15,045 bases of DNA from Flavobacteriales bacterium UBA3376 (lineage in GTDB: Bacteria > Bacteroidota > Bacteroidia > Flavobacteriales > Weeksellaceae): positions 1-15,045 of the forward strand of contig DEQC01000033.1 of the NCBI GenBank assembly GCA_002359055.1, written 5' to 3'. A program made the position numbers and the translations under genes. Position 1 is the first letter of the stretch, and each line of letters starts with the position of its first letter. Below are positions 1 through 6,885 of this stretch, in pieces. The notes beneath the pieces are model-generated. The model did not search any database. It had not been told where the DNA came from and was given only the letters and a program-made list of their open reading frames with translations.

Positions 1-128
1 GGAAAACCATCGGCCATATCAAATCTCATTTGATAGCCAAAAACACTTTTTGTCCCAGTACCCGTACGGTCTTCCTTCATTGAACCGTTTTCCATTACAT
101 GCTTTGCTAAATCCAAATATTGTCTCAT
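1..128 (-). CDS. thyA: Thymidylate synthase, N-terminal part (cut by window edge)
   Basis: Thymidylate synthase makes dTMP from dUMP, with methylenetetrahydrofolate as one-carbon donor and reductant. Only the first 42 codons are inside the window, read leftward from an ATG at 128-126. The translation begins MRQYLDLAKHVMENG and continues with EDRTGTGTKSVFGYQMRF, which is the family's N-terminal signature. Arg21 within DRTGTGT is the phosphate-binding arginine of the family. The start matches the usual ThyA start to the residue. It is divergent from rlmB with 113 bases between the two start codons. I see no convincing -33/-7 promoter on this strand. Identity is firm despite the short fragment; whether the rest is intact cannot be seen. 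Confidence 0.93.
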   Translation of the reverse strand, partial: MRQYLDLAKHVMENGSMKEDRTGTGTKSVFGYQMRFDMADGF

Positions 129-229
129 TTCTTTAAAGTTTTACCATTGCAAACTTCCGAAATTTTTTGGACAATACTACATATGTTAGAATACATCGTC
201 CGATTTATAATTTTAAAAATTTAACTTCC

Positions 230-237
230 TATATTTG
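230..237 (+). promoter_or_regulatory. -7 promoter element of rlmB
   Basis: TATATTTG matches the Bacteroidota sigma-A -7 consensus TAnnTTTG at every fixed base. It ends four bases before the ATG at 242, so the message should begin at or within a base or two of the start codon. No clear -33 TTG is seen at the usual spacing. Confidence 0.55.
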
Positions 238-241
238 TCCA

Positions 242-985
242 ATGAAAAAACAAGAAAACGGAATTTTCGGATTGAGACCTGTGATGGAAGCCATTGAAGC
301 AGGGAAAACCATCGATAAACTTTTTGTTCAAAAAGGCCTTCAAGGTGAAATTTTCTCTGAGCTAAGAAAACTCATCAGCGAATACGATATTTCCGTTCAA
401 TATGTACCTATCGAAAAACTCAATCGACTCACAAGGAAAAATCATCAAGGTGTATTTGCATTTATTTCTCCTATTGATTTTCATAAAATCGATAATCTTC
501 TACCGATGATATATGAACAAGGCAAAAGTCCTTTTCTATTGATTTTGGATAGAATTAGCGATGTTAGAAATTTTGGTGCGATTGCTCGAACTGCAGAATG
601 TGTAGGTGTAGATGCGATTATCATCCCTCAAAAAGGATCCGCTTCTATCAATGCCGACGCTGTCAAAACTTCCACAGGTGCTTTATACAACATTCCCGTT
701 TGTAAAGAAAATAACCTAAAAAAAACCATTGAATTTCTACAAAACTCAGGCATTCAAATCGTCAGTGCAACAGAAAAAGCAGTGGATTTTGTCTATGATG
801 CCGATTTTTCATTGCCAACAGCAATTGTTATGGGAAGTGAAGAAGACGGAATTTCTGATGACTTATTAAAAGCTTCTGACCATATTGTAAAACTACCAAT
901 GTTTGGAAAAACTTCTTCATTGAATGTTTCAGTTGCAAGTGGAGTTTTTTTGTATGAAGTTGTCAGACAAAGAGCAGAATTTTAA
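242..985 (+). CDS. rlmB: 23S rRNA (guanosine-2'-O)-methyltransferase RlmB
   Basis: A SpoU/TrmH-class (SPOUT knot) methyltransferase of 247 residues, the usual RlmB length. In the family it methylates the 2'-O of G2251 (E. coli numbering) in the 23S rRNA P-loop using S-adenosylmethionine. Residues 1-77 form the L30e-like RNA-binding domain (IFGLRPVMEAIEAGK at 8-22; NHQGVFAF at 68-75). The catalytic domain shows all three SpoU motifs: NFGAIARTAECVG (110-122) with the catalytic arginine, IVMGSEEDGIS (195-205), and LPMFGKTSSLNVSVASG (218-234). The frame stays open upstream to about 167, but the ATG at 242 is chosen because RlmB homology begins there and a -7 element occupies 230-237. The function is confident; a close TrmH-family paralogue with another target is the main alternative. 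Confidence 0.93.
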   Translation: MKKQENGIFGLRPVMEAIEAGKTIDKLFVQKGLQGEIFSELRKLISEYDISVQYVPIEKLNRLTRKNHQGVFAFISPIDFHKIDNLLPMIYEQGKSPFLLILDRISDVRNFGAIARTAECVGVDAIIIPQKGSASINADAVKTSTGALYNIPVCKENNLKKTIEFLQNSGIQIVSATEKAVDFVYDADFSLPTAIVMGSEEDGISDDLLKASDHIVKLPMFGKTSSLNVSVASGVFLYEVVRQRAEF

Positions 986-993
986 AAATTATT

Positions 994-1008
994 TGTAAAT
1001 TCGTTGCG
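994..1008. promoter_or_regulatory. Candidate metal-regulator operator, copy 1
   Basis: TGTAAATTCGTTGCG is an imperfect inverted repeat (TGYAA, five bases, TTGCR). It agrees at 12 of 15 positions with TGCAAATTGGTTGCA in front of the P-type ATPase (8322-8336). It covers the -7 element and the first base of the GTG start, where a bound repressor would block transcription. Part of the likeness comes from the -7 element itself, so this is a hypothesis. Confidence 0.25.
996..1003 (+). promoter_or_regulatory. Probable -7 element of the Cys-rich gene
   Basis: TAAATTCG differs from TAnnTTTG at one position. It lies just past the rlmB stop codon and four bases before the GTG start at 1008, again implying a near-leaderless message. 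No -33 TTG is found at 17-23 bases, so the promoter may be weak or regulated, or the gene may be read through from rlmB. Confidence 0.35.
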
Positions 1009-1397
1009 TGAAACAACAGTTAAAAATATTAACCTTCATTTTATCGGTAATGATTTTCATGTCACCGACCTTGGCTTTCACTTCGACTTTACAAGTTGAA
1101 GCGAGCTTAGAAAATATGGTTTGTTGCAAAGCGAACGATGTTGAAGATGAAGAGTTAAAAGATTGTTGCATGATGTCAGATCAAGAAGATGCAAATAGTT
1201 GTGAAGACAACAATTGTAATCCGAATACTTGTCATTTCGTTCAATCTTCTGTTTTTCATGTTTATTTCCCAAAAAACAATTCATTCGATCATTTAAATAT
1301 AGATTTTATCGAAAAATCTAAATTCGATTTTTATCAATCTTTCATTATCAAAGACTTGGCTGACTCTACTTGGAAGCCTCCCAAATACATTTCTTAA
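1008..1397 (+). CDS. Small Cys-rich exported protein
   Basis: This 129-residue protein has an N-terminal signal peptide: basic KQQLK, a hydrophobic run at 7-20, and possible cleavage after LAF near residue 24. Seven cysteines follow at 39, 40, 53, 54, 65, 70 and 75, two pairs being CC, set in an acidic stretch (DVEDEELKD). The C-terminus STWKPPKYIS resembles the '-WxPPK-' ending of small Bacteroidota proteins encoded beside metal TonB receptors (DUF6660-like); that likeness is from memory and unproven. The start is GTG; no in-frame ATG upstream fits. It lies 22 bases after rlmB and 65 before the HMA receptor, so the two are probably co-transcribed. The cysteines and context suggest a periplasmic or surface metal-binding accessory. 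No enzymatic motif is visible. Confidence 0.7.
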   Translation: MKQQLKILTFILSVMIFMSPTLAFTSTLQVEASLENMVCCKANDVEDEELKDCCMMSDQEDANSCEDNNCNPNTCHFVQSSVFHVYFPKNNSFDHLNIDFIEKSKFDFYQSFIIKDLADSTWKPPKYIS

Positions 1398-1411
1398 TCT
1401 TTCAAATCAAA

Positions 1412-1431
1412 AGAAACATAAAAATGTTTCT
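1412..1431 (+). other. Intergenic hairpin between Cys-rich gene and receptor
   Basis: AGAAACAT and ATGTTTCT form a perfect 8-bp stem around an AAAA loop. No run of T follows, so it is not a classical terminator. It could adjust expression of the downstream receptor by mRNA processing or stability, or it may be incidental in AT-rich DNA. Confidence 0.3.
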
Positions 1432-1462
1432 AACACTTATTGTTTAAGATAAAAGAATAGAA

Positions 1463-4129
1463 ATGTATAAAAATATCATATTTATATTCTTGTCGCTTTT
1501 TTCAATCGGACTTATGGCGCAAGAAGTAAACAAAACACTTACAGTCAAAGGCAACTGTGGTATGTGTAAAGAACGTATCGAAACTGCCGTGAAAAAATTC
1601 CCAACTGCTAAAGGAAATTGGGAAGCATCGACTCAAACTCTAAATCTAACTTTCTCAGAAGATGCTACTTCTTTGGATGATATAGCCAAAGGAATTGCAG
1701 AAGCAGGTCATGACAACTCTTTATATTTGGCCGATCCAAAAACTTATGAAAATTTGCACTCATGCTGCTTGTATAGCCGAGAGGAAGCAATGATCGAAAC
1801 GATCAAAGTAAGAGGAAATTGCTCGATGTGTAAAGCAAGCATCGAAAATGCCATCAGTGAAATTCCATCTGCCATTGGAAATTGGGACATTCACACCAAA
1901 ATATTGACCGTAAAATACGATCCGAATCAAACCAATCTCAAAGCAATCATGAGAAATGTCGCTCAAAGTGGATATGACAACGAATTGTATTTGGCAGATG
2001 ATAAAGATTATCAATCTCTGGCAACTTGCTGCCTCTATAACAGAGAAATTCCTTGGAATGAAATCGCTTATAGCGAAGGAACTCATGTGGATGAATCTCA
2101 TGCGGGACACAATCACGACCAAAATGAATTGACCGAAGTTGAAGAATGGGAAGAAGAATGGGACGATTTCTTTGATGAAGAAGTTCAGTTGACAACAGCT
2201 ACGATTACGGGAAGTGTTGCTGCTACAGCTATGGATAAAAACGCAGTTGGTTTGCAATTAAACATTTCTGACAGAGAATTGTTGAAAGCAGCTTGTTGTA
2301 ATTTGTCCGAAAGCTTCGAAACCAATGCTACAGTTGATGTTTCCTATTCGAATGCCGTTTCAGGCACCAAAGAAATTAAAATGCTCGGTTTGGATCAAAA
2401 ATATGTCTTAATTACTAAGGAACTTTTACCTGAGGTCAGAGGAATCAATTCAGCTTATGGAATGAATTTCATTCCAGGTCGATGGATAGAAAGCATTCAA
2501 TTGGTCAAAGGAGCAGGATCTGTTACCAATGGCTATGAATCTATCGTTGGACACATCAACACCGAGTTGTATAAATCAGTTGATAAATCCAAAACCTCAT
2601 TGAATTTTTATGGTGATATCAACACCCGTTGGGAAGGGAATTTCGTTCATAATGATCAACTCAACGATCGATGGACTCAGTCGGTTTTGTTGAGTGGAAA
2701 TGCTGTTACAAGTAGGCAAGATCATAACGATGATGGATTTATGGATCATCCGGTTGGGCACGGAATCAATTTGAGCTATTTGCTGAATTTCAATGACTTA
2801 AACAACTCAGGCTTAGGAACTCATTTTGGTTTAAATTATGTAACTGACAATAGAATTGGAGGACAAATGGACTTCAAAGAAAAATACGACAAAGGCACGA
2901 CCAATAATTATGGAATCGGAGTTGACATTCAACGCTTTCAATTTTGGAATAAAACAGGATTTGTTTTTCCTGGAAAACCTTATCAAAGCATCGGTTGGAT
3001 GAATCAATTCACTTACCAAGAACAAGACAGTTATTTCGGTCTGAGAACTTATGACGCCAATCAGAAAACGTTTTATTCGAACTTAATTTTCGAAAGTATT
3101 CTTGGAAATACTGCTCATACATACAAAGTTGGTGCAAGTTTTTTATATGATCATTTCGATGAATTTTATAATCAAATCAATTATAAAAGAAATGAAACTG
3201 TTCCAGGTGCTTTTGCAGAATACACTTATTTGGGCGATAAATTAACAGCTGTAGTTGGTGCGAGAGTTGATTTTCACAATTTAGCTGGCACTCAATTTAC
3301 TCCGAGATTAAATTTGAAATACGACCTTACACCTTCAACGATTTTGAGAGCTTCCGCAGGTCGTGGATTTAGAACTGCCAATATTTTTGCGGAAAGTCAA
3401 TCATATTTCGCCTCCAATCGTCAAGTTCAAATCATAAATAACGACGGCGACATCTATGGGTTAAAGCCAGAAATCGCATGGAATTACGGCTTGAGTTTTC
3501 AACAAGAGTTTAGAGTTTTCAATAGACGAAGTACAATTGTAGCTGATTTCTTTAGAACAGATTTCCAAGATCAAGTTCTGATCGATTTAGACAGTTCTCC
3601 TCAGCATATTTTGTTTTATAACTTGGATGGAAAATCTTATGCCAACAGCTTCCAAATTCAATGGGATTTTGAACCTATAAGAAGATTGGAAACTCGATTA
3701 GCTTATAAATTTTATGATACCAAAGTCGAATATGAATCTGGCACAAAAGAACTTCCTTTCACACCGAAACATAGAGGTTTCTTAAATTTAGGATATTCGA
3801 CTGTTCGTTCTGGCAATGGATCGCAATGGAGTTTTGACACGACTTTGCAATGGATTGGACAACAACGCCTGCCAGGTTCGATGAGCAATCCAACGGAATT
3901 TCAATGGAAAGAAAAGCCAAATGATTACTTTTTGTTGAGCGCACAAATCGCTAAAAGTTTCAATCGAAACCTAAGGGTTTATATAGGAGGAGATAATCTG
4001 TTGAGTTATACTCAAGATGATGCGATAGTCGATGCGCAAAATCCATTCAGCAATTATTTCGATGGCGGGATGCTGTATGCACCTGTGATGCCAGCAAATT
4101 TCTATATCGGAATTGATATCGATTTTTAA
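1463..4129 (+). CDS. TonB-dependent outer-membrane receptor with two N-terminal HMA domains
   Basis: An 888-residue outer-membrane transporter. A signal peptide (1-19, ending LMAQ) is followed by two HMA domains: residues about 23-90 with GNCGMC (Cys32, Cys35) and about 112-180 with GNCSMC (Cys120, Cys123). Each has the same tail, LYLAD followed by a CCLYxRE motif (CC at 101-102 and 189-190), so an 88-residue unit is repeated in tandem. A His/acidic linker follows (HVDESHAGHNHD, then many Glu/Asp to 241). A TonB-box-like stretch sits near 242-251, and the plug includes ELLKAACCNLSESFE (272-286), LGLDQKYVLI and IQLVKGAGSVTNGYESIVG. The remainder is a beta-barrel ending in aromatic Phe. The HMA domains should lie in the periplasm, where they could capture or sense a soft metal such as Cu, Zn or Cd. 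The substrate cannot be read from sequence. Most relatives I know carry a carboxypeptidase-regulatory-like domain in this place. Confidence 0.9.
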   Translation: MYKNIIFIFLSLFSIGLMAQEVNKTLTVKGNCGMCKERIETAVKKFPTAKGNWEASTQTLNLTFSEDATSLDDIAKGIAEAGHDNSLYLADPKTYENLHSCCLYSREEAMIETIKVRGNCSMCKASIENAISEIPSAIGNWDIHTKILTVKYDPNQTNLKAIMRNVAQSGYDNELYLADDKDYQSLATCCLYNREIPWNEIAYSEGTHVDESHAGHNHDQNELTEVEEWEEEWDDFFDEEVQLTTATITGSVAATAMDKNAVGLQLNISDRELLKAACCNLSESFETNATVDVSYSNAVSGTKEIKMLGLDQKYVLITKELLPEVRGINSAYGMNFIPGRWIESIQLVKGAGSVTNGYESIVGHINTELYKSVDKSKTSLNFYGDINTRWEGNFVHNDQLNDRWTQSVLLSGNAVTSRQDHNDDGFMDHPVGHGINLSYLLNFNDLNNSGLGTHFGLNYVTDNRIGGQMDFKEKYDKGTTNNYGIGVDIQRFQFWNKTGFVFPGKPYQSIGWMNQFTYQEQDSYFGLRTYDANQKTFYSNLIFESILGNTAHTYKVGASFLYDHFDEFYNQINYKRNETVPGAFAEYTYLGDKLTAVVGARVDFHNLAGTQFTPRLNLKYDLTPSTILRASAGRGFRTANIFAESQSYFASNRQVQIINNDGDIYGLKPEIAWNYGLSFQQEFRVFNRRSTIVADFFRTDFQDQVLIDLDSSPQHILFYNLDGKSYANSFQIQWDFEPIRRLETRLAYKFYDTKVEYESGTKELPFTPKHRGFLNLGYSTVRSGNGSQWSFDTTLQWIGQQRLPGSMSNPTEFQWKEKPNDYFLLSAQIAKSFNRNLRVYIGGDNLLSYTQDDAIVDAQNPFSNYFDGGMLYAPVMPANFYIGIDIDF

Positions 4130-4147
4130 TATTAACTACTTTATATC

Positions 4148-4183
4148 AAAACCGTTTCACTGACATGTGGAACGGTTTTTTTT
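4148..4183 (+). terminator. Rho-independent terminator after the HMA receptor
   Basis: AAAACCGTT (4148-4156) pairs perfectly with AACGGTTTT (4171-4179). The stem extends inward by CAC/GTG, and a T-run continues to 4183. It closes the Cys-rich/receptor unit. Its A-rich left arm could also support some termination from the opposite side. Confidence 0.88.
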
Positions 4184-4214
4184 ATTGTTTTTACAATAAA
4201 ATTAAGCTTAGTTT

Positions 4215-4243
4215 TTTGAATCCTTTTGAAAATTGTATTTTTG
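4215..4243 (+). promoter_or_regulatory. Promoter of the 72-residue membrane protein gene
   Basis: TTTG at 4215-4218 as -33, a 17-base gap, and TATTTTTG at 4236-4243 as -7 make one of the best Bacteroidota-type promoters in the window. The ATG follows 17 bases after the -7 element. Confidence 0.6.
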
Positions 4244-4260
4244 ATTTAAATTCATTCGAT

Positions 4261-4479
4261 ATGAAATACACAACTATCATTGGAACTTTATTGATCGCAA
4301 TAGGCTTTGTTGCATCTTTTGTTGCTAAAATTGATTTTTTAGAACTAATTGCTCAGCCCAACTTCGCTTTAGGATTGCTTTATGGTGGTGGACTTGGTAT
4401 GTTGATCGGAGGTTTTGTTGGTTGGTTATATAAAAGAACAAATATTGAACAACCGAATCAAAAAGCTGAAAAGAAGTAA
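4261..4479 (+). CDS. Small two-helix membrane protein, function unknown
   Basis: A 72-residue protein predicted to cross the membrane twice: about residues 4-21 (TTIIGTLLIAIGFVASFV) and about 33-55, the second rich in glycine (LLYGGGLGMLIGGFVGWL). A short polar, charged tail follows (KRTNIEQPNQKAEKK). The frame is open back to 4165, but that start lies inside the preceding terminator and upstream of the promoter, so the ATG at 4261 is preferred. It has its own promoter and terminator-isolated position, and converges on the deacetylase-like gene with 24 bases between stop codons. I do not recognise the family. The glycine-rich second helix suggests close helix packing, perhaps oligomerisation, but nothing indicates a role. 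Confidence 0.65.
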   Translation: MKYTTIIGTLLIAIGFVASFVAKIDFLELIAQPNFALGLLYGGGLGMLIGGFVGWLYKRTNIEQPNQKAEKK

Positions 4480-4503
4480 TTGTCAATAATCATTGACTCA
4501 AAC

Positions 4504-5721
4504 TCAAAAAACACTTTCTAAAACTTCAATCCAAGGCTCCCATTCATCCACTAAATTGGAATTATGGGTCAGAATGATCATTTCACCATTGACATTTTGA
4601 ACAGCAGTTTTCAAACGATTCATTTCAAACTTTGCTTCTTCGACCGATAATTTCATATAATTTCTCAAAGTTACATCCATTGCACAAAACGGTCGAACTT
4701 TCAAAGTCGTCTTTTCATCATTTTCTAAATCATACCAATAAAAAGGCGTTGCTGTTCCTGCTCTGAAACCAGTTACATCAGCATAAGCCATGGTGTAATC
4801 TTCTTTGATTCCTTCTTCAATCAACCTTCTATAAGTAGTTGGTAAATTGAGTTTAATATAATGTTGACGCGACTTTTGAATGCGGCGATTGATGATTTTC
4901 GATAAACGATTGATTTCAAGTTTTAATTTATTGGGTTTTGCATTGGAAACATACGAAGGATGTATTCCTATTTCTGCCCAATTCGATATTTCTTTGATTT
5001 TTCTATGGAAATCTGAATTGTTCACTGGACAATTTTTATCAAATGCTGAATAATCGCCCATTAACCAAAAGAATATCATTTCTACATTGTGCTTTTCTTT
5101 CAAAGTTTTGAAATAATCATATGTATCGTACGGATCTTTCATTTTTCCTGAAATCACATCGCGTCGTTCAGAAAAGATTCTAAAATTCATTTGAATTACA
5201 TCTCTGATATATCCACCATAAATTCTTTTAAATCCTTTGTGCTTATACTTCCAAGCTTGATCGATATCGACCGTAATTACCAGTTTAAATTCTCTTTTTT
5301 TAAATTCCAATAAAGGAAATTTACTTTTTAATTCGGATTGAAATTTCAAAATCCATTCATCGACAAAAGGAGTTTTGTACACTTTATCGATTCCGGAAAT
5401 TCTCTGATGAGTATCCAATTCTTGTTGAAAATATTCTTCATACCTGCTCAACGCATAAAAACATTGACCCACAGGATGGAGTTCATCGAAATTAATTCCT
5501 TCGAAAATCCCTTGTTCAAACATGAATTCATCTGATTTTAGATGAAATTCATCTTTGATTTTTTCAGGTGCATAACTCAATTTGTAGTTATCCGAAGCTT
5601 CAAAAAATTGGATATTGCTCGTCAACTCAAAATTCAAACCTGAGAATTCTTTCAAAATAAATTCAAAGATGTATTGAATTCTTTGATTGATTTTTGGGGT
5701 ATAAACTAATATTTTCTTCAT
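4504..5721 (-). CDS. Polysaccharide deacetylase-like protein (DUF7033-type N-terminus)
   Basis: A 405-residue protein without a signal peptide. Residues 1-140 form a separate N-terminal module of the kind found in Bacteroidota deacetylase-like proteins (DUF7033 by recollection). From 145 on it follows the NodB/CE4 plan: LVITVDIDQAW (147-157) stands where the catalytic and metal-binding aspartates lie, EIGIHPSY (250-257) holds a metal-type histidine, GFRAGTATPFYWYD (318-331) is the arginine motif, and LTHN (384-387) gives the late histidine. Motif 1 is DID rather than the classical DDG, and motif 2 has one histidine rather than HxxxH, so activity on acetylated glycans is uncertain. It starts 12 bases after the radC stop and is probably co-transcribed with it. 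Known relatives often belong to cell-surface polysaccharide synthesis, but no glycan genes are nearby here. Confidence 0.75.
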   Translation of the reverse strand: MKKILVYTPKINQRIQYIFEFILKEFSGLNFELTSNIQFFEASDNYKLSYAPEKIKDEFHLKSDEFMFEQGIFEGINFDELHPVGQCFYALSRYEEYFQQELDTHQRISGIDKVYKTPFVDEWILKFQSELKSKFPLLEFKKREFKLVITVDIDQAWKYKHKGFKRIYGGYIRDVIQMNFRIFSERRDVISGKMKDPYDTYDYFKTLKEKHNVEMIFFWLMGDYSAFDKNCPVNNSDFHRKIKEISNWAEIGIHPSYVSNAKPNKLKLEINRLSKIINRRIQKSRQHYIKLNLPTTYRRLIEEGIKEDYTMAYADVTGFRAGTATPFYWYDLENDEKTTLKVRPFCAMDVTLRNYMKLSVEEAKFEMNRLKTAVQNVNGEMIILTHNSNLVDEWEPWIEVLESVF

Positions 5722-5733
5722 GTAAATTTAAAA

Positions 5734-6426
5734 TCACAACTCACCTTCATCGGCAAAGCTAAAATAAGATTTTTGCGTAACAATCAGATGATCCAACACA
5801 TTTAAATCCAAAGTTTCCGCTGCTTTTTTTACTTTATGTGTAATTAGATAATCGGCTTTGCTCGGCTTTAAATTTCCTGAAGGATGATTATGTGCAAGTA
5901 TAATTCCTGTAGCCATTTCTTCCAAAGCAATTTTCAAAATTATCCGCACATCCACTGCAGTTTGACTGATTCCACCTTTGCTGATTTGTTCTTTATGAAT
6001 GACAAAGTTGGCTTGATTCAAAAACAAAACCCAGAATTCCTCCACCTGCAAATCGCCAATCAAACTTCTCAAAATCGTAAAAGCATCCACACTGCTTGTG
6101 ATTTTAGGTTTTTCTTCGTGGGCTTGAGCTGCTCTTCTTCTTCCGATTTCCATAGCTGCAATTATGCTCACGGCTTTTGCTGTTCCTATGCCTTTGAATT
6201 TACATAAATCCTTGACAGAAAGTCGTGACAAATTGTGCCAATTATTGTTCACCGATTGCAAAACTCTTTTCGATAAATCAACGGCTGATTCTTCTCTCGA
6301 ACCCGATCCCATAATGATAGCGAGCAATTCAGAATCGGATAAGGCTCGTTTTCCGTTCAATAATAACTTTTCTCTTGGACGATCATCTTCCGCCCAATTT
6401 TTAATCGATTTTTGTTGGTAGTCCAT
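5734..6426 (-). CDS. radC: RadC family protein (UPF0758, JAB/MPN domain)
   Basis: A 230-residue protein with the usual RadC architecture and length. Residues 1-100 form the UPF0758 N-terminal part, with a helix-hairpin-helix turn KFKGIGTAKAVSIIAAMEIG (76-95). The JAB/MPN metal domain follows, ending in AHNHPSGNLKPSKAD (178-192), whose His179, His181 and Asp192 are the Zn ligands of a JAMM site. An upstream EEF-WVLFLN (129-137) supplies the usual glutamate. The cellular role of RadC is unsettled: the old link to DNA repair was not upheld in E. coli. It is divergent from the SufT-like gene with 110 bases between them, and the deacetylase-like gene follows closely. On this strand only a weak -7 candidate is seen (TAACTTTA, complement of 6455-6462). 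Confidence 0.92.
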   Translation of the reverse strand: MDYQQKSIKNWAEDDRPREKLLLNGKRALSDSELLAIIMGSGSREESAVDLSKRVLQSVNNNWHNLSRLSVKDLCKFKGIGTAKAVSIIAAMEIGRRRAAQAHEEKPKITSSVDAFTILRSLIGDLQVEEFWVLFLNQANFVIHKEQISKGGISQTAVDVRIILKIALEEMATGIILAHNHPSGNLKPSKADYLITHKVKKAAETLDLNVLDHLIVTQKSYFSFADEGEL

Positions 6427-6501
6427 AGTTTTAGTAGATTTAGGTTTGGACTTTTAAAGTTATAAAAAATTCACTACATTATATAATTCAACTTTTTACA
6501 G

Positions 6502-6509
6502 TAAATTTG
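6502..6509 (+). promoter_or_regulatory. -7 element of the SufT-like/SPFH unit
   Basis: TAAATTTG is a perfect TAnnTTTG match, 27 bases before the ATG at 6537. No good -33 TTG lies at the expected distance. Confidence 0.5.
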
Positions 6510-6536
6510 TAAATTATAATAAGAAATACATTAAAT

Positions 6537-6863
6537 ATGTCAATCACAAAAGAAAAAATAGATGAAATCGGCCTAAAACTGGTCGATACTTTAAAAACCA
6601 TATATGACCCTGAAATCCCTGTGGATATTTATGAATTAGGGTTGATTTATGATGCATATGTCAATGAGGAAGGAGTTGTAAAAGTTCTAATGACTTTGAC
6701 TACTCCTAATTGTCCTGTAGCTGAGACCATGCCTACTTGGGTGAAAGATGCTGTGCTACAAATCGATGGTGTAACTGATGCAGAAGTTGAATTGACTTTT
6801 GACCCACCATGGGACAGAGATATGATGAGTGAGGAAGCGAAATTCGAATTGGGCTTTTTATAA
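6537..6863 (+). CDS. SufT/MIP18-like Fe-S assembly protein (DUF59)
   Basis: A 108-residue single-domain DUF59 (MIP18) protein. Diagnostic stretches are DPEIPVDIYELGLIYD (24-39), LTTPNCPVAETMP (54-66) with the conserved Cys59, and the ending FDPPWDRDMMSEEAKFELG (88-106), typical of the stand-alone SufT type in Bacteroidota. Such proteins act in Fe-S cluster maturation or delivery, and are often beside suf genes. Here no sufBCDSE genes are in view; the next gene, 22 bases on, is an SPFH membrane protein in the same unit. The C-terminal WDRDMMSEEAK favours SufT over the phenylacetate-pathway PaaD. The family call is firm; the precise client is unknown. Confidence 0.85.
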   Translation: MSITKEKIDEIGLKLVDTLKTIYDPEIPVDIYELGLIYDAYVNEEGVVKVLMTLTTPNCPVAETMPTWVKDAVLQIDGVTDAEVELTFDPPWDRDMMSEEAKFELGFL

Positions 6864-6885
6864 AAATTAATTTAAAATTAAAATA

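Noticed and set aside
167..241. A 25-codon N-terminal extension of rlmB
   Set aside because: It has no resemblance to RlmB, lacks an ATG start, and contains the -7 element that should drive the gene.
1760..2257. A 165-codon open frame on the minus strand inside the HMA receptor
   Set aside because: It is antisense to a well-supported gene, has odd composition (runs of Cys, Ile, Phe) and no recognisable family.
4165..4260. A longer start for the 72-residue membrane protein
   Set aside because: It would begin inside the preceding terminator and run through a good -33/-7 promoter.
4482..4497. GTCAAT-AATC-ATTGAC hairpin between the convergent genes as a terminator
   Set aside because: The stem is only 6 bp and AT-rich, and no T-run follows on either strand.
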